Assembly: GCA_026874595.1 (NCBI GenBank) | Contig: JAPPUL010000076.1 | Coordinates: 684,001-748,000 of the forward strand | Length of the DNA stretch: 64,000 nt | From: Sipunculus nudus | Lineage: Eukaryota > Annelida > Sipuncula > Golfingiida > Sipunculidae | Direction of reading: 5' to 3' | Part shown: positions 26,966 through 36,166 of the stretch, piece after piece | How positions within the stretch are numbered: the stretch's first letter is position 1 | Layout of the letters: every line of letters starts with the position of its first letter | Notes under the pieces: model-generated | The model's input: only the letters and a program-made list of their open reading frames with translations | Databases searched by the model: none | Told to the model about the DNA's origin: nothing | Translations under genes and position numbers: made by a program

Positions 26966-27006
26966 AAAGAATTTAATATAAGAGTTAAAATAAAGGCAGC
27001 TTCATT

Positions 27007-27711
27007 ATGTCAAATAGCACAGTATTTTGGCGAGGGTTTGTACGCGAGAATCCAGTATATACATTATTTCTTGGTTTATGTCCGGCCCTGGCAGTAACAA
27101 ACATGGCGATAAATGGACTTGCAATGGGTGTTGCAACTACATTCGTGCTTGTTGGTTCTAATGTTGTAGTCTCGTTAATAAGAAATATAGTATCAAGCAA
27201 GATACGGATTCCAGCATATATAATGGTCATAGCAAGTTTTGTGACAATAGTAAAGCTTTTGATGAATGCTTATGTAATAGATTTGTATCAGGAGATGGGA
27301 GTATTCATATCCCTTATAGTAGTAAATTGTATGATATTGGGTCGAGCAGAAGGTTTTGCAAGCAAGAACAGTATAGGAAGGTCGTTTATAGACGGGCTTG
27401 GGATGGGGATAGGATTTACTATAGCTATAACGGTATTGTCAGTAGTGCGTGAGTTTCTGGGTGAGGGAAAGATAACCTTTTCGCTTAAGTATGGCGGAGA
27501 AGATGTTGGGGTGGTATATGATTTGACAGGTATTGTAAAGATGCTGGGCCTACAGACGGGAGGAGAGGTTGCAAGCATGTTGATTTTCATATTGCCTGCA
27601 GGTGGCTTTATTGCTATAGGGTTAATAATAGGATTATTTAATAGGCTAAGCGAGAAGTTGCCACCACCTAAGGATGATGATGATGAGGAAGAAGTTAAAC
27701 ATAGCTGTTAA
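27007..27711 (+). CDS. rnfE: Rnf complex subunit E
   Basis: Integral membrane subunit homologous to NqrD. It has the half-site motif NPVYTLFLGLCPALAVTN near residues 16-33, including the cysteine that with RnfA holds the intramembrane 2Fe-2S cluster, and the second cysteine segment SLIVVNCMILGRAEGFAS near residues 102-119. Six membrane helices are expected. At 234 residues it is normal, with an acidic C-terminal tail (PPPKDDDDEEEVK). It pairs structurally with RnfA, encoded 81 nt downstream. Confidence 0.95.
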   Translation: MSNSTVFWRGFVRENPVYTLFLGLCPALAVTNMAINGLAMGVATTFVLVGSNVVVSLIRNIVSSKIRIPAYIMVIASFVTIVKLLMNAYVIDLYQEMGVFISLIVVNCMILGRAEGFASKNSIGRSFIDGLGMGIGFTIAITVLSVVREFLGEGKITFSLKYGGEDVGVVYDLTGIVKMLGLQTGGEVASMLIFILPAGGFIAIGLIIGLFNRLSEKLPPPKDDDDEEEVKHSC

Positions 27712-27792
27712 TTGTCATATTATGTAGAGATTGTGCTTACTTGGTGTAAACTTGGCATAAGAAGACGATAATGAGTAAATAACGAGGAAATT

Positions 27793-28389
27793 ATGAACGA
27801 ATATGTAGCAATAATGATAGTGGCAATAACGGTAAACAATTATGTATTGTCTAAATATTTGGGATTATGTCCGTTTATTGGGGTATCAAAGAAGATAGAC
27901 TCATCAGTTGGGATGGGTCTTGCGGTAACATTTGTTATGACGTTAGCTTCAGCCGCAACATACATGATATATGTATTTATATTATTACCTCTAAATATAG
28001 TATATCTTGATACAATAGCGTTCATACTGGTGATAGCGTCGTTGGTCCAGTTTGTAGAGATGGTACTTGAGAAGTTCTCGCCGAATTTGTATAAAACGTT
28101 GGGAGTCTACTTGCCGTTAATAACAACGAATTGTGCAATTTTAGGGGTTGCGCAGTTTAACGTACAGTATATAGAGTTATATGGCTTTAATTTCATAAAG
28201 TCAGTAACACAAGGGTTTGCCGCTGGGATAGGTTTTAGTCTTGCAATAATATTGATGGCATCGATACGAGAGAAGCTTGAGTTTGCAAATGTGCCTAAGG
28301 TATTTCAGGGTGCACCTGTAACTTTTATAGCAGCGGGATTGATGGCACTTGCTTTCCAGGGATTTATAAACTTAGTAGGGATGGAGTAA
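27793..28389 (+). CDS. rnfA: Rnf complex subunit A
   Basis: Integral membrane subunit homologous to NqrE and inverted partner of RnfE. The matching cysteine motifs are NNYVLSKYLGLCPFIGVSKK near residues 16-35 and LPLITTNCAILGVA near residues 107-120, which would complete the intramembrane 2Fe-2S site with RnfE. 198 residues with about six helices is normal. ATG at 27793 follows a GAGGAAA-type ribosome-binding site. Confidence 0.96.
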   Translation: MNEYVAIMIVAITVNNYVLSKYLGLCPFIGVSKKIDSSVGMGLAVTFVMTLASAATYMIYVFILLPLNIVYLDTIAFILVIASLVQFVEMVLEKFSPNLYKTLGVYLPLITTNCAILGVAQFNVQYIELYGFNFIKSVTQGFAAGIGFSLAIILMASIREKLEFANVPKVFQGAPVTFIAAGLMALAFQGFINLVGME

Positions 28390-28486
28390 ATAGGTATTTT
28401 TGTAAAAGTTGTAAAAGAAGTAAAAGAAGGAACTATTTGTATGGAATAGTAGTTTAAAAGAATATATAAGAAATAGGAGGCTAGGG

Positions 28487-29443
28487 ATGGAAATAATAGG
28501 AGCAATAATATCTGTTGGTTTGCTGGCATTATTTTTTGGATTAGTGCTTGCGTTTGCGCATAAGAAACTGTCGGTAGAAAAGAATCCTATGATACAAAAG
28601 ATAGAAGACGTATTGCCGACGGCAAACTGCGGGGCATGTTCTTATCCTGGATGTGCGGGATACGCAGAAGGTCTTGTAAATGACAATGCAGCAATAGACT
28701 TGTGTCCTCCTGGAGGGGAGAAGCTTATAAAGAAGTTGGCAGTGATGCTGGATAAGGAAGTAGTTGAAGGGGAGAGGATGATAGCAAGGATACAATGCAG
28801 TGGAGATTTAAAGACAGCAAAACAAAAGCATTTGTATAATGGAGTATCAGATTGTAATCAGGCGGCAACACTTTTTGGAGGGTCGAAGGTATGTGAGTAT
28901 GGGTGTATAGGGCTTGGGAGTTGTGTTCGGGCATGTGCATTTGATGCAATATATATAACAAAGGATCTAGATGTAGTGGTGGAAGAGGACAAGTGTACAG
29001 GGTGTACATTGTGCTTACCGGTATGTCCTAAAGATATAATAGATATGGTACCGGCGCGGACTAGGATATACAATTCATGTAGTTCTTTAGATAAAGCAGG
29101 TCCGGTAAAGAATTATTGTAATGTAGGGTGTACGGCATGTAAGTTATGCGAGAAAGCGTGTGATTATGATGCAATACATGTGAAAGACAATCTGGCAGTA
29201 TTTAATTATGATAAATGTACAGAATGCCAGGATTGCTTTGTAGTGTGTCCAACTGACTCTATACAGTCCTGGATACCAGAGGAGATGTGGTCAGAACGTA
29301 GTGTTGTGGCCTTAGCTAAGGTAAGAGAGGAGGAGGCTTTAAATGCGGCAAATAGTTTTCCAAAGGAGCAGCAATCTGATAAGATAGCAAATGGGAAGAG
29401 TAAAGATAGTAAGAAAGAGGAAAAAGAAGTAATAGAGGCTTAA
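28487..29443 (+). CDS. rnfB: Rnf complex subunit B (multi-cluster ferredoxin)
   Basis: Electron-input subunit that receives electrons from reduced ferredoxin. An N-terminal membrane anchor (residues 4-25) is followed by the NCGACSYPGCAGYAEGL cluster motif (about residues 47-63), and then four 4Fe-4S ferredoxin motifs: CIGLGSCVRACAFDAI, CTGCTLCLPVCPKDII, CTACKLCEKACDYDAI and CTECQDCFVVCPTDSI. The C-terminal tail is Lys/Glu-rich. 318 residues is in the range of the longer bacterial RnfB. It ends the cluster; rnfC and rnfG are not seen on either side. Confidence 0.96.
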   Translation: MEIIGAIISVGLLALFFGLVLAFAHKKLSVEKNPMIQKIEDVLPTANCGACSYPGCAGYAEGLVNDNAAIDLCPPGGEKLIKKLAVMLDKEVVEGERMIARIQCSGDLKTAKQKHLYNGVSDCNQAATLFGGSKVCEYGCIGLGSCVRACAFDAIYITKDLDVVVEEDKCTGCTLCLPVCPKDIIDMVPARTRIYNSCSSLDKAGPVKNYCNVGCTACKLCEKACDYDAIHVKDNLAVFNYDKCTECQDCFVVCPTDSIQSWIPEEMWSERSVVALAKVREEEALNAANSFPKEQQSDKIANGKSKDSKKEEKEVIEA

Positions 29444-29510
29444 GGGTCAAAAGGGGCTAAAAGGGGCTAAAAGGGTTAAAAGAAGTCTAAAAGGGGGCAA
29501 AAGGCGATAA
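29441..29510 (+). repeat. 10-bp G-rich tandem repeat after rnfB
   Basis: AAGGGGCTAA occurs exactly at 29451 and 29461, with degenerate copies at 29441, 29471 and 29491. The array fills the first 70 nt after rnfB. The rest of the 168-bp gap to dcd is AT-rich with nothing recognised. Confidence 0.8.
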
Positions 29511-29611
29511 GATTGTAGTAGAGGTTTTTGTGGCGTGGAGTAGACTTAGAGGAATAATCAGAGAAAGTATAATAAGGATGTATTTAAAGGTCTAAATGGA
29601 TTTATATAAGA

Positions 29612-30157
29612 ATGATATTGACAGATAAAGAGATATTGAAACAAATAGGAGAGGGGAATATATTAATAGATCCTTTTGATATGGGTTGTCTTGGTAGTAA
29701 TAGTTACGATGTGCACCTTGGAGGGCACATGGGGATATATGAAGATGACGTACTAGACTGTAAGAAAGATAATCCGCTAAAGATATTTGAATTATCGGAA
29801 GAAGGGGTAATAATAGTTCCTGGCAAGCTATATCTTGGTGTTACAAAGGAATATACAGAGACGTTAAAACATGTACCATTTTTGGAAGGCAAATCAAGTA
29901 TAGGGCGTTTGGGGATAGATATTCATTCAACAGCAGGCAAAGGAGACATAGGGTATAAGAACAGATGGACCTTAGAGATATCAGTAAAGCAGCCAGTAAA
30001 GATATACCCTGAGATGTTGATAGGGCAGTTAATCTACTTCAAAGTTTGTGGAGAGGTGGAGACAGATTACGAATCGAAGCCGACAGCAAAATATAATGAG
30101 GTCTCAAAATATCCTATAGGTTCAAAGATGCATCTAAACTTTTTAAGAAACGTATAA
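29612..30157 (+). CDS. dcd: dCTP deaminase
   Basis: Converts dCTP to dUTP for thymidylate synthesis. The protein matches the trimeric Dcd/dUTPase fold: MILTDKEILKQIGEGNILID at the N-terminus, the GSNSYDVHLG motif, the EGKSSIGRLGIDIHSTAG signature with the phosphate-binding Ser and Arg, and RWTLEISV containing the catalytic glutamate. At 181 residues it is normal. Whether it also has dUTPase activity cannot be decided here. It stands alone between the rnf genes and two tRNA genes. Confidence 0.93.
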   Translation: MILTDKEILKQIGEGNILIDPFDMGCLGSNSYDVHLGGHMGIYEDDVLDCKKDNPLKIFELSEEGVIIVPGKLYLGVTKEYTETLKHVPFLEGKSSIGRLGIDIHSTAGKGDIGYKNRWTLEISVKQPVKIYPEMLIGQLIYFKVCGEVETDYESKPTAKYNEVSKYPIGSKMHLNFLRNV

Positions 30158-30211
30158 TCAAATATTTTAGGGTGTTTTTAAACTGGATTTAGAGTAAAAA
30201 AAATTTATAGT

Positions 30212-30239
30212 TTGCTAAAGGGGAAATATATTTTATATT
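30212..30239 (+). promoter_or_regulatory. Probable promoter of the tRNA pair
   Basis: TTGCTA at 30212-30217 and TATATT at 30234-30239 are spaced by 16 bp and end 12 bp before the first tRNA. Position and spacing fit a tRNA promoter. The 421-bp gap between dcd and hsdM holds this, the two tRNA genes, and about 147 bp of AT-rich sequence without any recognised feature. Confidence 0.5.
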
Positions 30240-30251
30240 GTATGAGAACCT

Positions 30252-30322
30252 TCTCCCCTAGTGTAATGGTAGCACATCGGGTTTTGGTCCCGTACGTCGA
30301 GGTTCGAGTCCTCGGGGGAGAT
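30252..30322 (+). tRNA. tRNA-Gln (TTG anticodon)
   Basis: Acceptor stem TCTCCCC (30252-30258) pairs with GGGGAGA (30315-30321). The T arm CGAGG-TTCGAGT-CCTCG occupies 30298-30314, and the anticodon loop TTTTGGT is flanked by CGGG and CCCG. The anticodon is TTG, reading glutamine codons. No CCA is encoded. Confidence 0.93.
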
Positions 30323-30358
30323 TAGTAAGCAAGAATGCAGTGAATGTTTATTTATAAA

Positions 30359-30431
30359 GGGGGTGTAGCTCAGTTGGGAGAGCGGCTGCCTTGCACGCAG
30401 TAGGTCAGGGGTTCAAATCCCCTCACCTCCA
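30359..30431 (+). tRNA. tRNA-Ala (TGC anticodon)
   Basis: Acceptor stem GGGGGTG (30359-30365) pairs with CACCTCC (30424-30430), with discriminator A at 30431. D arm, T arm (AGGGG-TTCAAAT-CCCCT) and the anticodon loop CTTGCAC between GCTGC and GCAGT are all standard. The anticodon is TGC. It lies 36 bp after tRNA-Gln, probably on the same transcript. Confidence 0.95.
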
Positions 30432-30578
30432 AAAGCTTTGTGTTTATAGTGTATATATATAAGCAAAGGGCAAGTCTTCATAGAATAAAGGTCCGATTGT
30501 AATTGATGCTGTTTATAAAGGTAAATAATTGTTTTAATTGATGGGGTTATATGTATAGGCTATAGGGCTAAAAAGTGA

Positions 30579-32717
30579 ATGCTAATGAAGAATGAGCATT
30601 ACGGTATTCATAATACGATAACAAACTTCATCTGGAGCATAGCAGATGAGCTTTTAAGGGATGTATATGTACGCGGGAAGTACCGTGATGTAATTCTCCC
30701 GATGACAGTTATACGTCGACTTGATGCTATACTTGAGCTTACTAAAGAATCAGGCATAAATAGGCAAAAGAAGCCAGAAGCGATTAAGGAAAAGAAAGCG
30801 TTTTGTAAAGCCTCAGACAAGGCATTTTCCAACACTAGCCTTTATACACTAAAAGATCTCAAAAACTATTGTAAAACAGATAAAGTCTTAAAAGACTACT
30901 TTGAGTTATACCTGGATGGATTTTCGTCTAACGTAAGAGAAATACTATCAAAATTCAAGTTTAAAAACGAGTTAGAAACTCTAGTTGATGCAAATATATT
31001 AGGGGCATTAATCGAAAAGTATTTAAATCCGAATGTTAATCTAAGCCCCGAGCCTATTTTTGATATTGAAGGGAATGAGAGAGTGCCGGGTCTTGATAAT
31101 CACGGTATGGGAATGGTTTTCGAGGAGCTAATACGTCGTTTTAATGAGGAGAATAACGAGGAAGCGGGAGAGCATTTCACGCCACGTGACGTTGTAAATC
31201 TTATGGCAGACTTGGTTTTGTTACCTATTGCTGATGAACTTGAGTCTGGGACGTATCTAGTATACGATGGAGCTTGTGGAACGGGAGGCATGCTGACTTT
31301 AGCCGAACAAAGGCTTAATAAGCTTGCAAAAGATAAAGGTAAGGATGTTAAAATACACCTTTACGGACAGGAGATACAGCCACAGACTTATGCGATAGCC
31401 AAAGCAGATCTACTTCTTAAAGGGAAAGGAGAAGAGGCTAAGAACATAAAATATGGCTCAACTTTATCCTCCGATGCATTTGCAACAAAGCAGTTTGATT
31501 TCATGCTATCAAATCCCCCTTATGGGAAGAGCTGGAGGACTGATCTTAAACAACTAAGCGGCACAGATCGTTTAAAAGATTCAGGTTTTATTGTAGGGTA
31601 TGGTGGTGATAATGAATATAAACTAATTACACGTTCAAGCGATGGTCAGCTTATGTTTTTAGTTAATAAGCTTATGAAGATGAGGGATAGCAAACTAGGG
31701 AGTCGGATTGTGCATATACACAATGGCTCATCGCTATCTACAGGAGATGCGGGAGGAGGTGAAAGTAATATACGGCGTTGGATAATAGAAAATGATTGGC
31801 TTGAGGGGATAATAGCGTTACCAAATAATATTTTCTACAATACAGCAATAGCGACCTATATATGGGTATTAACAAATCACAAGTCTTTTGATCGTAAAGG
31901 CAAAGTTCAACTAATAGACGCAAGGGGTTGGTATGAAGGGCTTCGTAAGAAGCTGGGTAATAAAAGTTGTGAACTTAGCGAAAGACATATAAATGACATA
32001 TGTAGTCTAATTAAACATCCTAAAGAGACACAAGAATCTAAGATATTGTCAAACGAATCATTTGGCTATAAAAAGATAGTTGTTCAGCGGCCACTACGGT
32101 TGTCTTTAGATTTAAGTATAAAAAGAGTAAGTAATTTCAAAAAGCTTAATCCTAAATATAAAGAACAATGTGTGGTTTTAGAAAGAGTAGTAGGTATTTT
32201 GGGAGAGGGTCCCCATCGAGATTATAATATTTTTCTAGATGCATTTAAATCTCAAGCAAAAGTTATGTCAGTGAGGGTATCGACAAATTTTAAAAAGCTA
32301 TTGAAGGAGTATCTTGGAGTAGTTGATGCTCTTTCAAAGCCTGTTATAAAGAAAGTGCATAAGAGAAAAAGAAAAGCTAATCCTCTTTATGGATTATATG
32401 CGAGAAGGCTTAAGAATAAAAAGGTTTTAGTTGAGTATGAAGCAGATAAAGAACTCCGTGAAACAGAATATGTATCGCTTAAAGAAGAGAGGGGGATTTT
32501 AGGCTTTATGGAACGAGAAGTGTACCCCTATTATTCTGACGTATGGGTAGATGGATTAAAGACGAAGATAGGTTATGAGATTTCGTTTAGTAAATATTTC
32601 TATAAGCCCTTAGAAATGCGCCCACCTGAGGAGGTAAGAGCAGATATAGCGGCTCTTGAAAGAGAGAGTTCTTTATTACTAAAAGATATTGTAGGGGATT
32701 TAAATGCAAGGGTATAA
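30579..32717 (+). CDS. hsdM: Type I restriction-modification DNA methyltransferase subunit (HsdM)
   Basis: N6-adenine methyltransferase subunit of a type I system. The N-terminal helical domain is followed by the SAM-binding motif DGACGTGG (Asp230-Gly237) and the catalytic NPPYGKSW motif (Asn312-Tyr315). The segment FEELIRRFNEENNEEAGEHF (about residues 184-203), just before the phrase FTPRDVVNLM, is typical. At 712 residues it belongs to the long HsdM type, with about 200 extra C-terminal residues rich in lysine. The start could be 30579 or the ATG at 30588; neither has a strong ribosome-binding site. It overlaps hsdS by 14 nt. Confidence 0.94.
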   Translation: MLMKNEHYGIHNTITNFIWSIADELLRDVYVRGKYRDVILPMTVIRRLDAILELTKESGINRQKKPEAIKEKKAFCKASDKAFSNTSLYTLKDLKNYCKTDKVLKDYFELYLDGFSSNVREILSKFKFKNELETLVDANILGALIEKYLNPNVNLSPEPIFDIEGNERVPGLDNHGMGMVFEELIRRFNEENNEEAGEHFTPRDVVNLMADLVLLPIADELESGTYLVYDGACGTGGMLTLAEQRLNKLAKDKGKDVKIHLYGQEIQPQTYAIAKADLLLKGKGEEAKNIKYGSTLSSDAFATKQFDFMLSNPPYGKSWRTDLKQLSGTDRLKDSGFIVGYGGDNEYKLITRSSDGQLMFLVNKLMKMRDSKLGSRIVHIHNGSSLSTGDAGGGESNIRRWIIENDWLEGIIALPNNIFYNTAIATYIWVLTNHKSFDRKGKVQLIDARGWYEGLRKKLGNKSCELSERHINDICSLIKHPKETQESKILSNESFGYKKIVVQRPLRLSLDLSIKRVSNFKKLNPKYKEQCVVLERVVGILGEGPHRDYNIFLDAFKSQAKVMSVRVSTNFKKLLKEYLGVVDALSKPVIKKVHKRKRKANPLYGLYARRLKNKKVLVEYEADKELRETEYVSLKEERGILGFMEREVYPYYSDVWVDGLKTKIGYEISFSKYFYKPLEMRPPEEVRADIAALERESSLLLKDIVGDLNARV

Positions 32718-33972
32718 AAGTTATAAAAGTTGTAAAGAGGTATGGTTAAAATCTATTCCTACGCATTGGAGGCTGGTACGTTTGGGGTCTGAATTTGTTG
32801 AACGCAAACAGATAGTAAATGATAAAGAATTCATGCCATTATCGGTTATGCAGGATGGGATATTACCGCAGTTGGAGGGGGTGGCAAAAGCTAATAATGG
32901 AGACAAACGTAAGAAAGTATGTAGAGGAGATTTTGTAATTAATAGCAGGTCTGATAGAAAAGGTTCTTCGGGCATTTCCGAGTATACAGGATCAGTTTCC
33001 CTAATAAATATAGTACTTAAGCCACTTAGTCTTAATAATCGTTATATACATAATCTTTTTCGAAGTCATGCTTTTAAAGAAGAGTTTTATAGAGTGGGGC
33101 AAGGGATTGTGAATGATCTTTGGACAACTAAATACAGTATCATGCGTAGAATAATGATTCCGATTCCGCCTAAAGTAGAACAAGCTCAGATTGCACGATA
33201 TATAGATTGGAAGTTGGAAAAAGTATCTAAATTTATTAAAGGTAAAAGGAAACTGATTTCACTTTTTAAAGAGCAAAGACAAAATATAATAAATAGTGTT
33301 ATAACTGTTTTAAATGATTCTGAGGGGGGTAAAAGGAGTGAATTTGACTGGGCTTTAGCTATACCAAAACACTGGTCTTTACATAGATTAAAGACACTTG
33401 CAAGTATAAATACAATTCAAGTTGATCCAAAGTCAAGCAAAAACGATATTATACTAATAGGGCCTAATCATATAGAGAGTAAAACGGGCAAATTGCTTTA
33501 TACCGAGAAGGCATCTGAACAAGGGACAAGCAGCAACAAATATTTAGTAAAGAAGGGACAACTTTTATATAGTAAAATTCGCCCTGAGTTAAGGAAAGTG
33601 GCTATTGCGCCATTAGATTGTCTTTGTAGTACAAGTATGTATGGTATTAGTTTGGATGAAAAGATAATATTGCATAAATTTGCATTAATCTTTATATTAT
33701 CCGACTATTTTAGTAAATATGCAATAGAGTGTTCTGTTGGGGCTACAATACCAAGTATATCACAAAAAAAGCTTAGCAGTGCCTGGATACCAATTCCTCC
33801 GATTTACGAACAGAAAAAGATTGTAGAATATATAGAGCGTGAGAGTAAAATTATTGACAATAAAATATCAAAAGCAAAACAAGAAATAAAACTAATTCAA
33901 GAATATCTAAATTCTCTTATTTCTGATACTGTAACAGGGGAAATAGATGTTAGTAATGTGGATATTTCTTGA
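32704..33972 (+). CDS. hsdS: Type I restriction-modification specificity subunit (HsdS)
   Basis: DNA-recognition subunit with two target-recognition domains arranged as a repeat. The first half begins SIPTHWRLVRLGSEF (about residues 17-31) and the second AIPKHWSLHRLKTLA (about residues 219-233). Each ends in a conserved long helix after PIPPKVEQAQIARYID and PIPPIYEQKKIVEYIE, respectively. 422 residues is normal. It overlaps the end of hsdM, so the two are co-translated. No hsdR gene follows; the next gene is fliS on the other strand. Confidence 0.94.
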   Translation: MQGYKSYKSCKEVWLKSIPTHWRLVRLGSEFVERKQIVNDKEFMPLSVMQDGILPQLEGVAKANNGDKRKKVCRGDFVINSRSDRKGSSGISEYTGSVSLINIVLKPLSLNNRYIHNLFRSHAFKEEFYRVGQGIVNDLWTTKYSIMRRIMIPIPPKVEQAQIARYIDWKLEKVSKFIKGKRKLISLFKEQRQNIINSVITVLNDSEGGKRSEFDWALAIPKHWSLHRLKTLASINTIQVDPKSSKNDIILIGPNHIESKTGKLLYTEKASEQGTSSNKYLVKKGQLLYSKIRPELRKVAIAPLDCLCSTSMYGISLDEKIILHKFALIFILSDYFSKYAIECSVGATIPSISQKKLSSAWIPIPPIYEQKKIVEYIERESKIIDNKISKAKQEIKLIQEYLNSLISDTVTGEIDVSNVDIS

Positions 33973-34043
33973 AATAGAGGAACTTGTAAAAAAGGAAATA
34001 TTAAAAATTAAGCTTATAATATTAAAACTTGCTAAGCATAAAA

Positions 34044-34478
34044 TTACGATTTTATATTAATTTCTCCATTTGCCTCTGGATTAATATTTTCGTTTTCATT
34101 GGGAGTTGCAGCGACTTTATCCCATGCTCCCTTTAATTCAGTTAGATGTTTCACAACTTCACGTAGTGGCTTTACATTTTTCTTTACATTACCTTCCAAA
34201 AGGCGCTTATTCATATAAGTATATAAACTATATAATCTATTAGCAATATCTTTTGCCTCTTTGGCCTCAAAATTAAGCGATAACATTAATTCTGTTATAA
34301 TATCTTGAGCCTTCGTTACGTTTTTATTTACTATATCATATTTCTTCTTCGGCATGTTTGCTATGGCTATATTTGTAAACTTTATTGCCCCTTCATATAA
34401 CATTACTATTAATCTACCTTGATTTGCGGTCTTAACTTGAACTTCTTTATATAATGTTGATGCGTCTTTTGTATACAA
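34044..34478 (-). CDS. fliS: Flagellar export chaperone FliS
   Basis: Small helical chaperone that binds the flagellin C-terminus and prevents early polymerisation before export. The order YKEVQVKTANQGRLIVMLYE (about residues 11-30), GAIKFTNIAIANM, the central helix NKNVTKAQDIITELMLSLNF and LYSLYTYMNKRLLEGN match the FliS family closely. 144 residues is slightly long because of a polar tail (after residue 126). The likely client, flagellin, is encoded 22 kb away at 56 kb. It is the most downstream gene of a minus-strand run. Confidence 0.93.
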   Translation of the reverse strand: MYTKDASTLYKEVQVKTANQGRLIVMLYEGAIKFTNIAIANMPKKKYDIVNKNVTKAQDIITELMLSLNFEAKEAKDIANRLYSLYTYMNKRLLEGNVKKNVKPLREVVKHLTELKGAWDKVAATPNENENINPEANGEINIKS

Positions 34479-34562
34479 GCCTATAACTCCTAACCTAAAC
34501 TAAATCTAGCAATCGGTTGGCATTTATTTATTCTTTAATATAAATATATTATAATAAATATA

Positions 34563-35489
34563 TTATAACGTAGTGTTTAAACTAACTAATATTTGATACT
34601 CTCTTTGTAAATCAACATATCCAAGCTCCTTCTTTAAACTTATTATTTCATTAACTGTACTAACACCTTCTTTGTACTTTTTTAGCTTTATATAATATGC
34701 TGTTAGATTATGAAGCCTCGTTATTAAACCATGTTTGTCGTTTGCACTCCTGCCATGACTAATTCCCATATTAAGATGAATAAGTGCCTTTTCATACATA
34801 CTTCTTATCAAAAAAAGCCTTCCTATATTCCCATGTACTATCCCTTTGTAATAATCTCCCGCTTTAGACACTAGCTTTATTCCCTCTTCATAATATTTTT
34901 GTGCCTTTTCATAATCTTTGCTTAGTTCTTTAATAAGTCCAAGTTCATTATAAATAAGACTCTTTGTTAATGTGTCTGGCTTCAGATTTAAGGCCTTTTC
35001 GTAATAATTTATCGCTTTATTATAATCTTTTTGATCTTTATATAACTTCCCCTTGTTATAGATATTTCTTGTAAGCTCTTTTGGCTTTGTAGCATTTAGC
35101 TTAACTGCTTTATTATAATAGATTAAGGCCTCTTTATAATTTTTCTTTACTCTGTTCCATTCTCCTAAATTGTTATAAGCAAGGGCAAGTATCGATTTGT
35201 CGTTTTTTATTTTTCCAATTGAAAGTATTTTATCAAATTGTGTCTTGCTCTTTTCATACTTCTTTAATATAAAATAACTTTGTCCTACTACATTAAGCAT
35301 CGTTACAGACGTTGGCCGAAGTAATAATCCCTCCTCTCCAAGTCTTATTGTTTCTCTAAATTCTCCATTCTCAAATAACTTACTTGTATCTTTTTCATAT
35401 TCATAGGCCGGATGCTGCGTCTGCCCATATGTTAGCATGCACAAGAGCAATGCTTTATTTAAGCATACGATTTTTAATAACTTTGCCAT
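34563..35489 (-). CDS. TPR-repeat protein, probably secreted
   Basis: About 308 residues with at least five tetratricopeptide repeats of 34 residues from about residue 75 to 285, for example ALAYNNLGEWNRVKKNYKEA and KSLIYNELGLIKELSKDYEK. A short hydrophobic N-terminus (KLLKIVCLNKALLLCMLTYG) could be a signal peptide. It overlaps the end of the upstream lipoprotein gene by about 35 nt, so the exact start is uncertain (ATG 35489 or 35498, or an internal Met). TPR domains mediate protein contacts; the partner is not known. Probably co-expressed with the lipoprotein. Confidence 0.75.
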   Translation of the reverse strand: MAKLLKIVCLNKALLLCMLTYGQTQHPAYEYEKDTSKLFENGEFRETIRLGEEGLLLRPTSVTMLNVVGQSYFILKKYEKSKTQFDKILSIGKIKNDKSILALAYNNLGEWNRVKKNYKEALIYYNKAVKLNATKPKELTRNIYNKGKLYKDQKDYNKAINYYEKALNLKPDTLTKSLIYNELGLIKELSKDYEKAQKYYEEGIKLVSKAGDYYKGIVHGNIGRLFLIRSMYEKALIHLNMGISHGRSANDKHGLITRLHNLTAYYIKLKKYKEGVSTVNEIISLKKELGYVDLQREYQILVSLNTTL

Positions 35490-36162
35490 ATTTATCATAT
35501 TCTTTTATTTGAATTAAAGCCTCTTTATTATCATAACTTTTTATAAACTTTAAGCTATCCCCTTTATAGAGGTATTTGTCTACAAAATATAATTTGCCCG
35601 GGGCCTCCTCTTTGTAATACCATTCCTTCTTAAATATATTCCCTACTTTGTCATAGTATGATTTTGAGTCTAGGTATAGTTTGTCATATTCACTGCTATC
35701 TAGGAGTTTTATATCTTTGGAATATGCAGTTTCTAATTTAAGAGCTCCACTTTTTGCGTAATCATATATTTTGTAACTTTGCTTTTTGCCAGATCCGTCA
35801 TATTTATATACTAATTTGCGTTTTAGCTTTCCATCTTTGTAATATATTAACTTTATCTTTTCAGCTCTTTTTCTTTTTATGCGCTTTACTAGCTTTATAG
35901 GTTTTCCTTTTTCGTTATATAAAAGTTCGTAATACTTACCATCACCCAAAGCTTGAGCTTTTAGTTCGTCATATGCTTTATTTTCTTTATCATTCCAGAT
36001 TCTATAATATTTAATTTTAGAATTAGTTTTGTCATTAGAAAGGCTTAACAATTTCGCTTCTTCTTTTTGTAAAGAACAGCCTGTTATAAATATCACACAT
36101 AGTAAAATTATATTTAGAATAAGAGCTTGATTAGTTCTCCTGGTGTACATTCTATTGTACAT
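35455..36162 (-). CDS. Lipoprotein with Tyr/Lys-rich YDxxGK-type repeats
   Basis: A 235-residue predicted lipoprotein: hydrophobic signal and lipobox FITGC with Cys29. The mature part carries repeated short beta-hairpin-like units of the type YxxxGKxxK (for example YNEKGKPIKLVKR, YYKDGKLKRKLVYKYDGSGK, and at the end YDKYGKVIKNR). This resembles MORN-like or toxin-immunity beta-hairpin repeats, but no firm family can be named. It lies between the DUF362 gene (only 4 nt upstream) and the TPR gene, which it overlaps, so the three likely form an operon. Confidence 0.7.
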   Translation of the reverse strand: MYNRMYTRRTNQALILNIILLCVIFITGCSLQKEEAKLLSLSNDKTNSKIKYYRIWNDKENKAYDELKAQALGDGKYYELLYNEKGKPIKLVKRIKRKRAEKIKLIYYKDGKLKRKLVYKYDGSGKKQSYKIYDYAKSGALKLETAYSKDIKLLDSSEYDKLYLDSKSYYDKVGNIFKKEWYYKEEAPGKLYFVDKYLYKGDSLKFIKSYDNKEALIQIKEYDKYGKVIKNRMLK

Positions 36163-36166
36163 TCTT

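Noticed and set aside
30359-34043. Genomic island bounded by a tRNA-Ala attachment duplication
   Set aside because: I looked for a second copy of the tRNA 3' end in the gap after hsdS and saw none; there is also no integrase gene.
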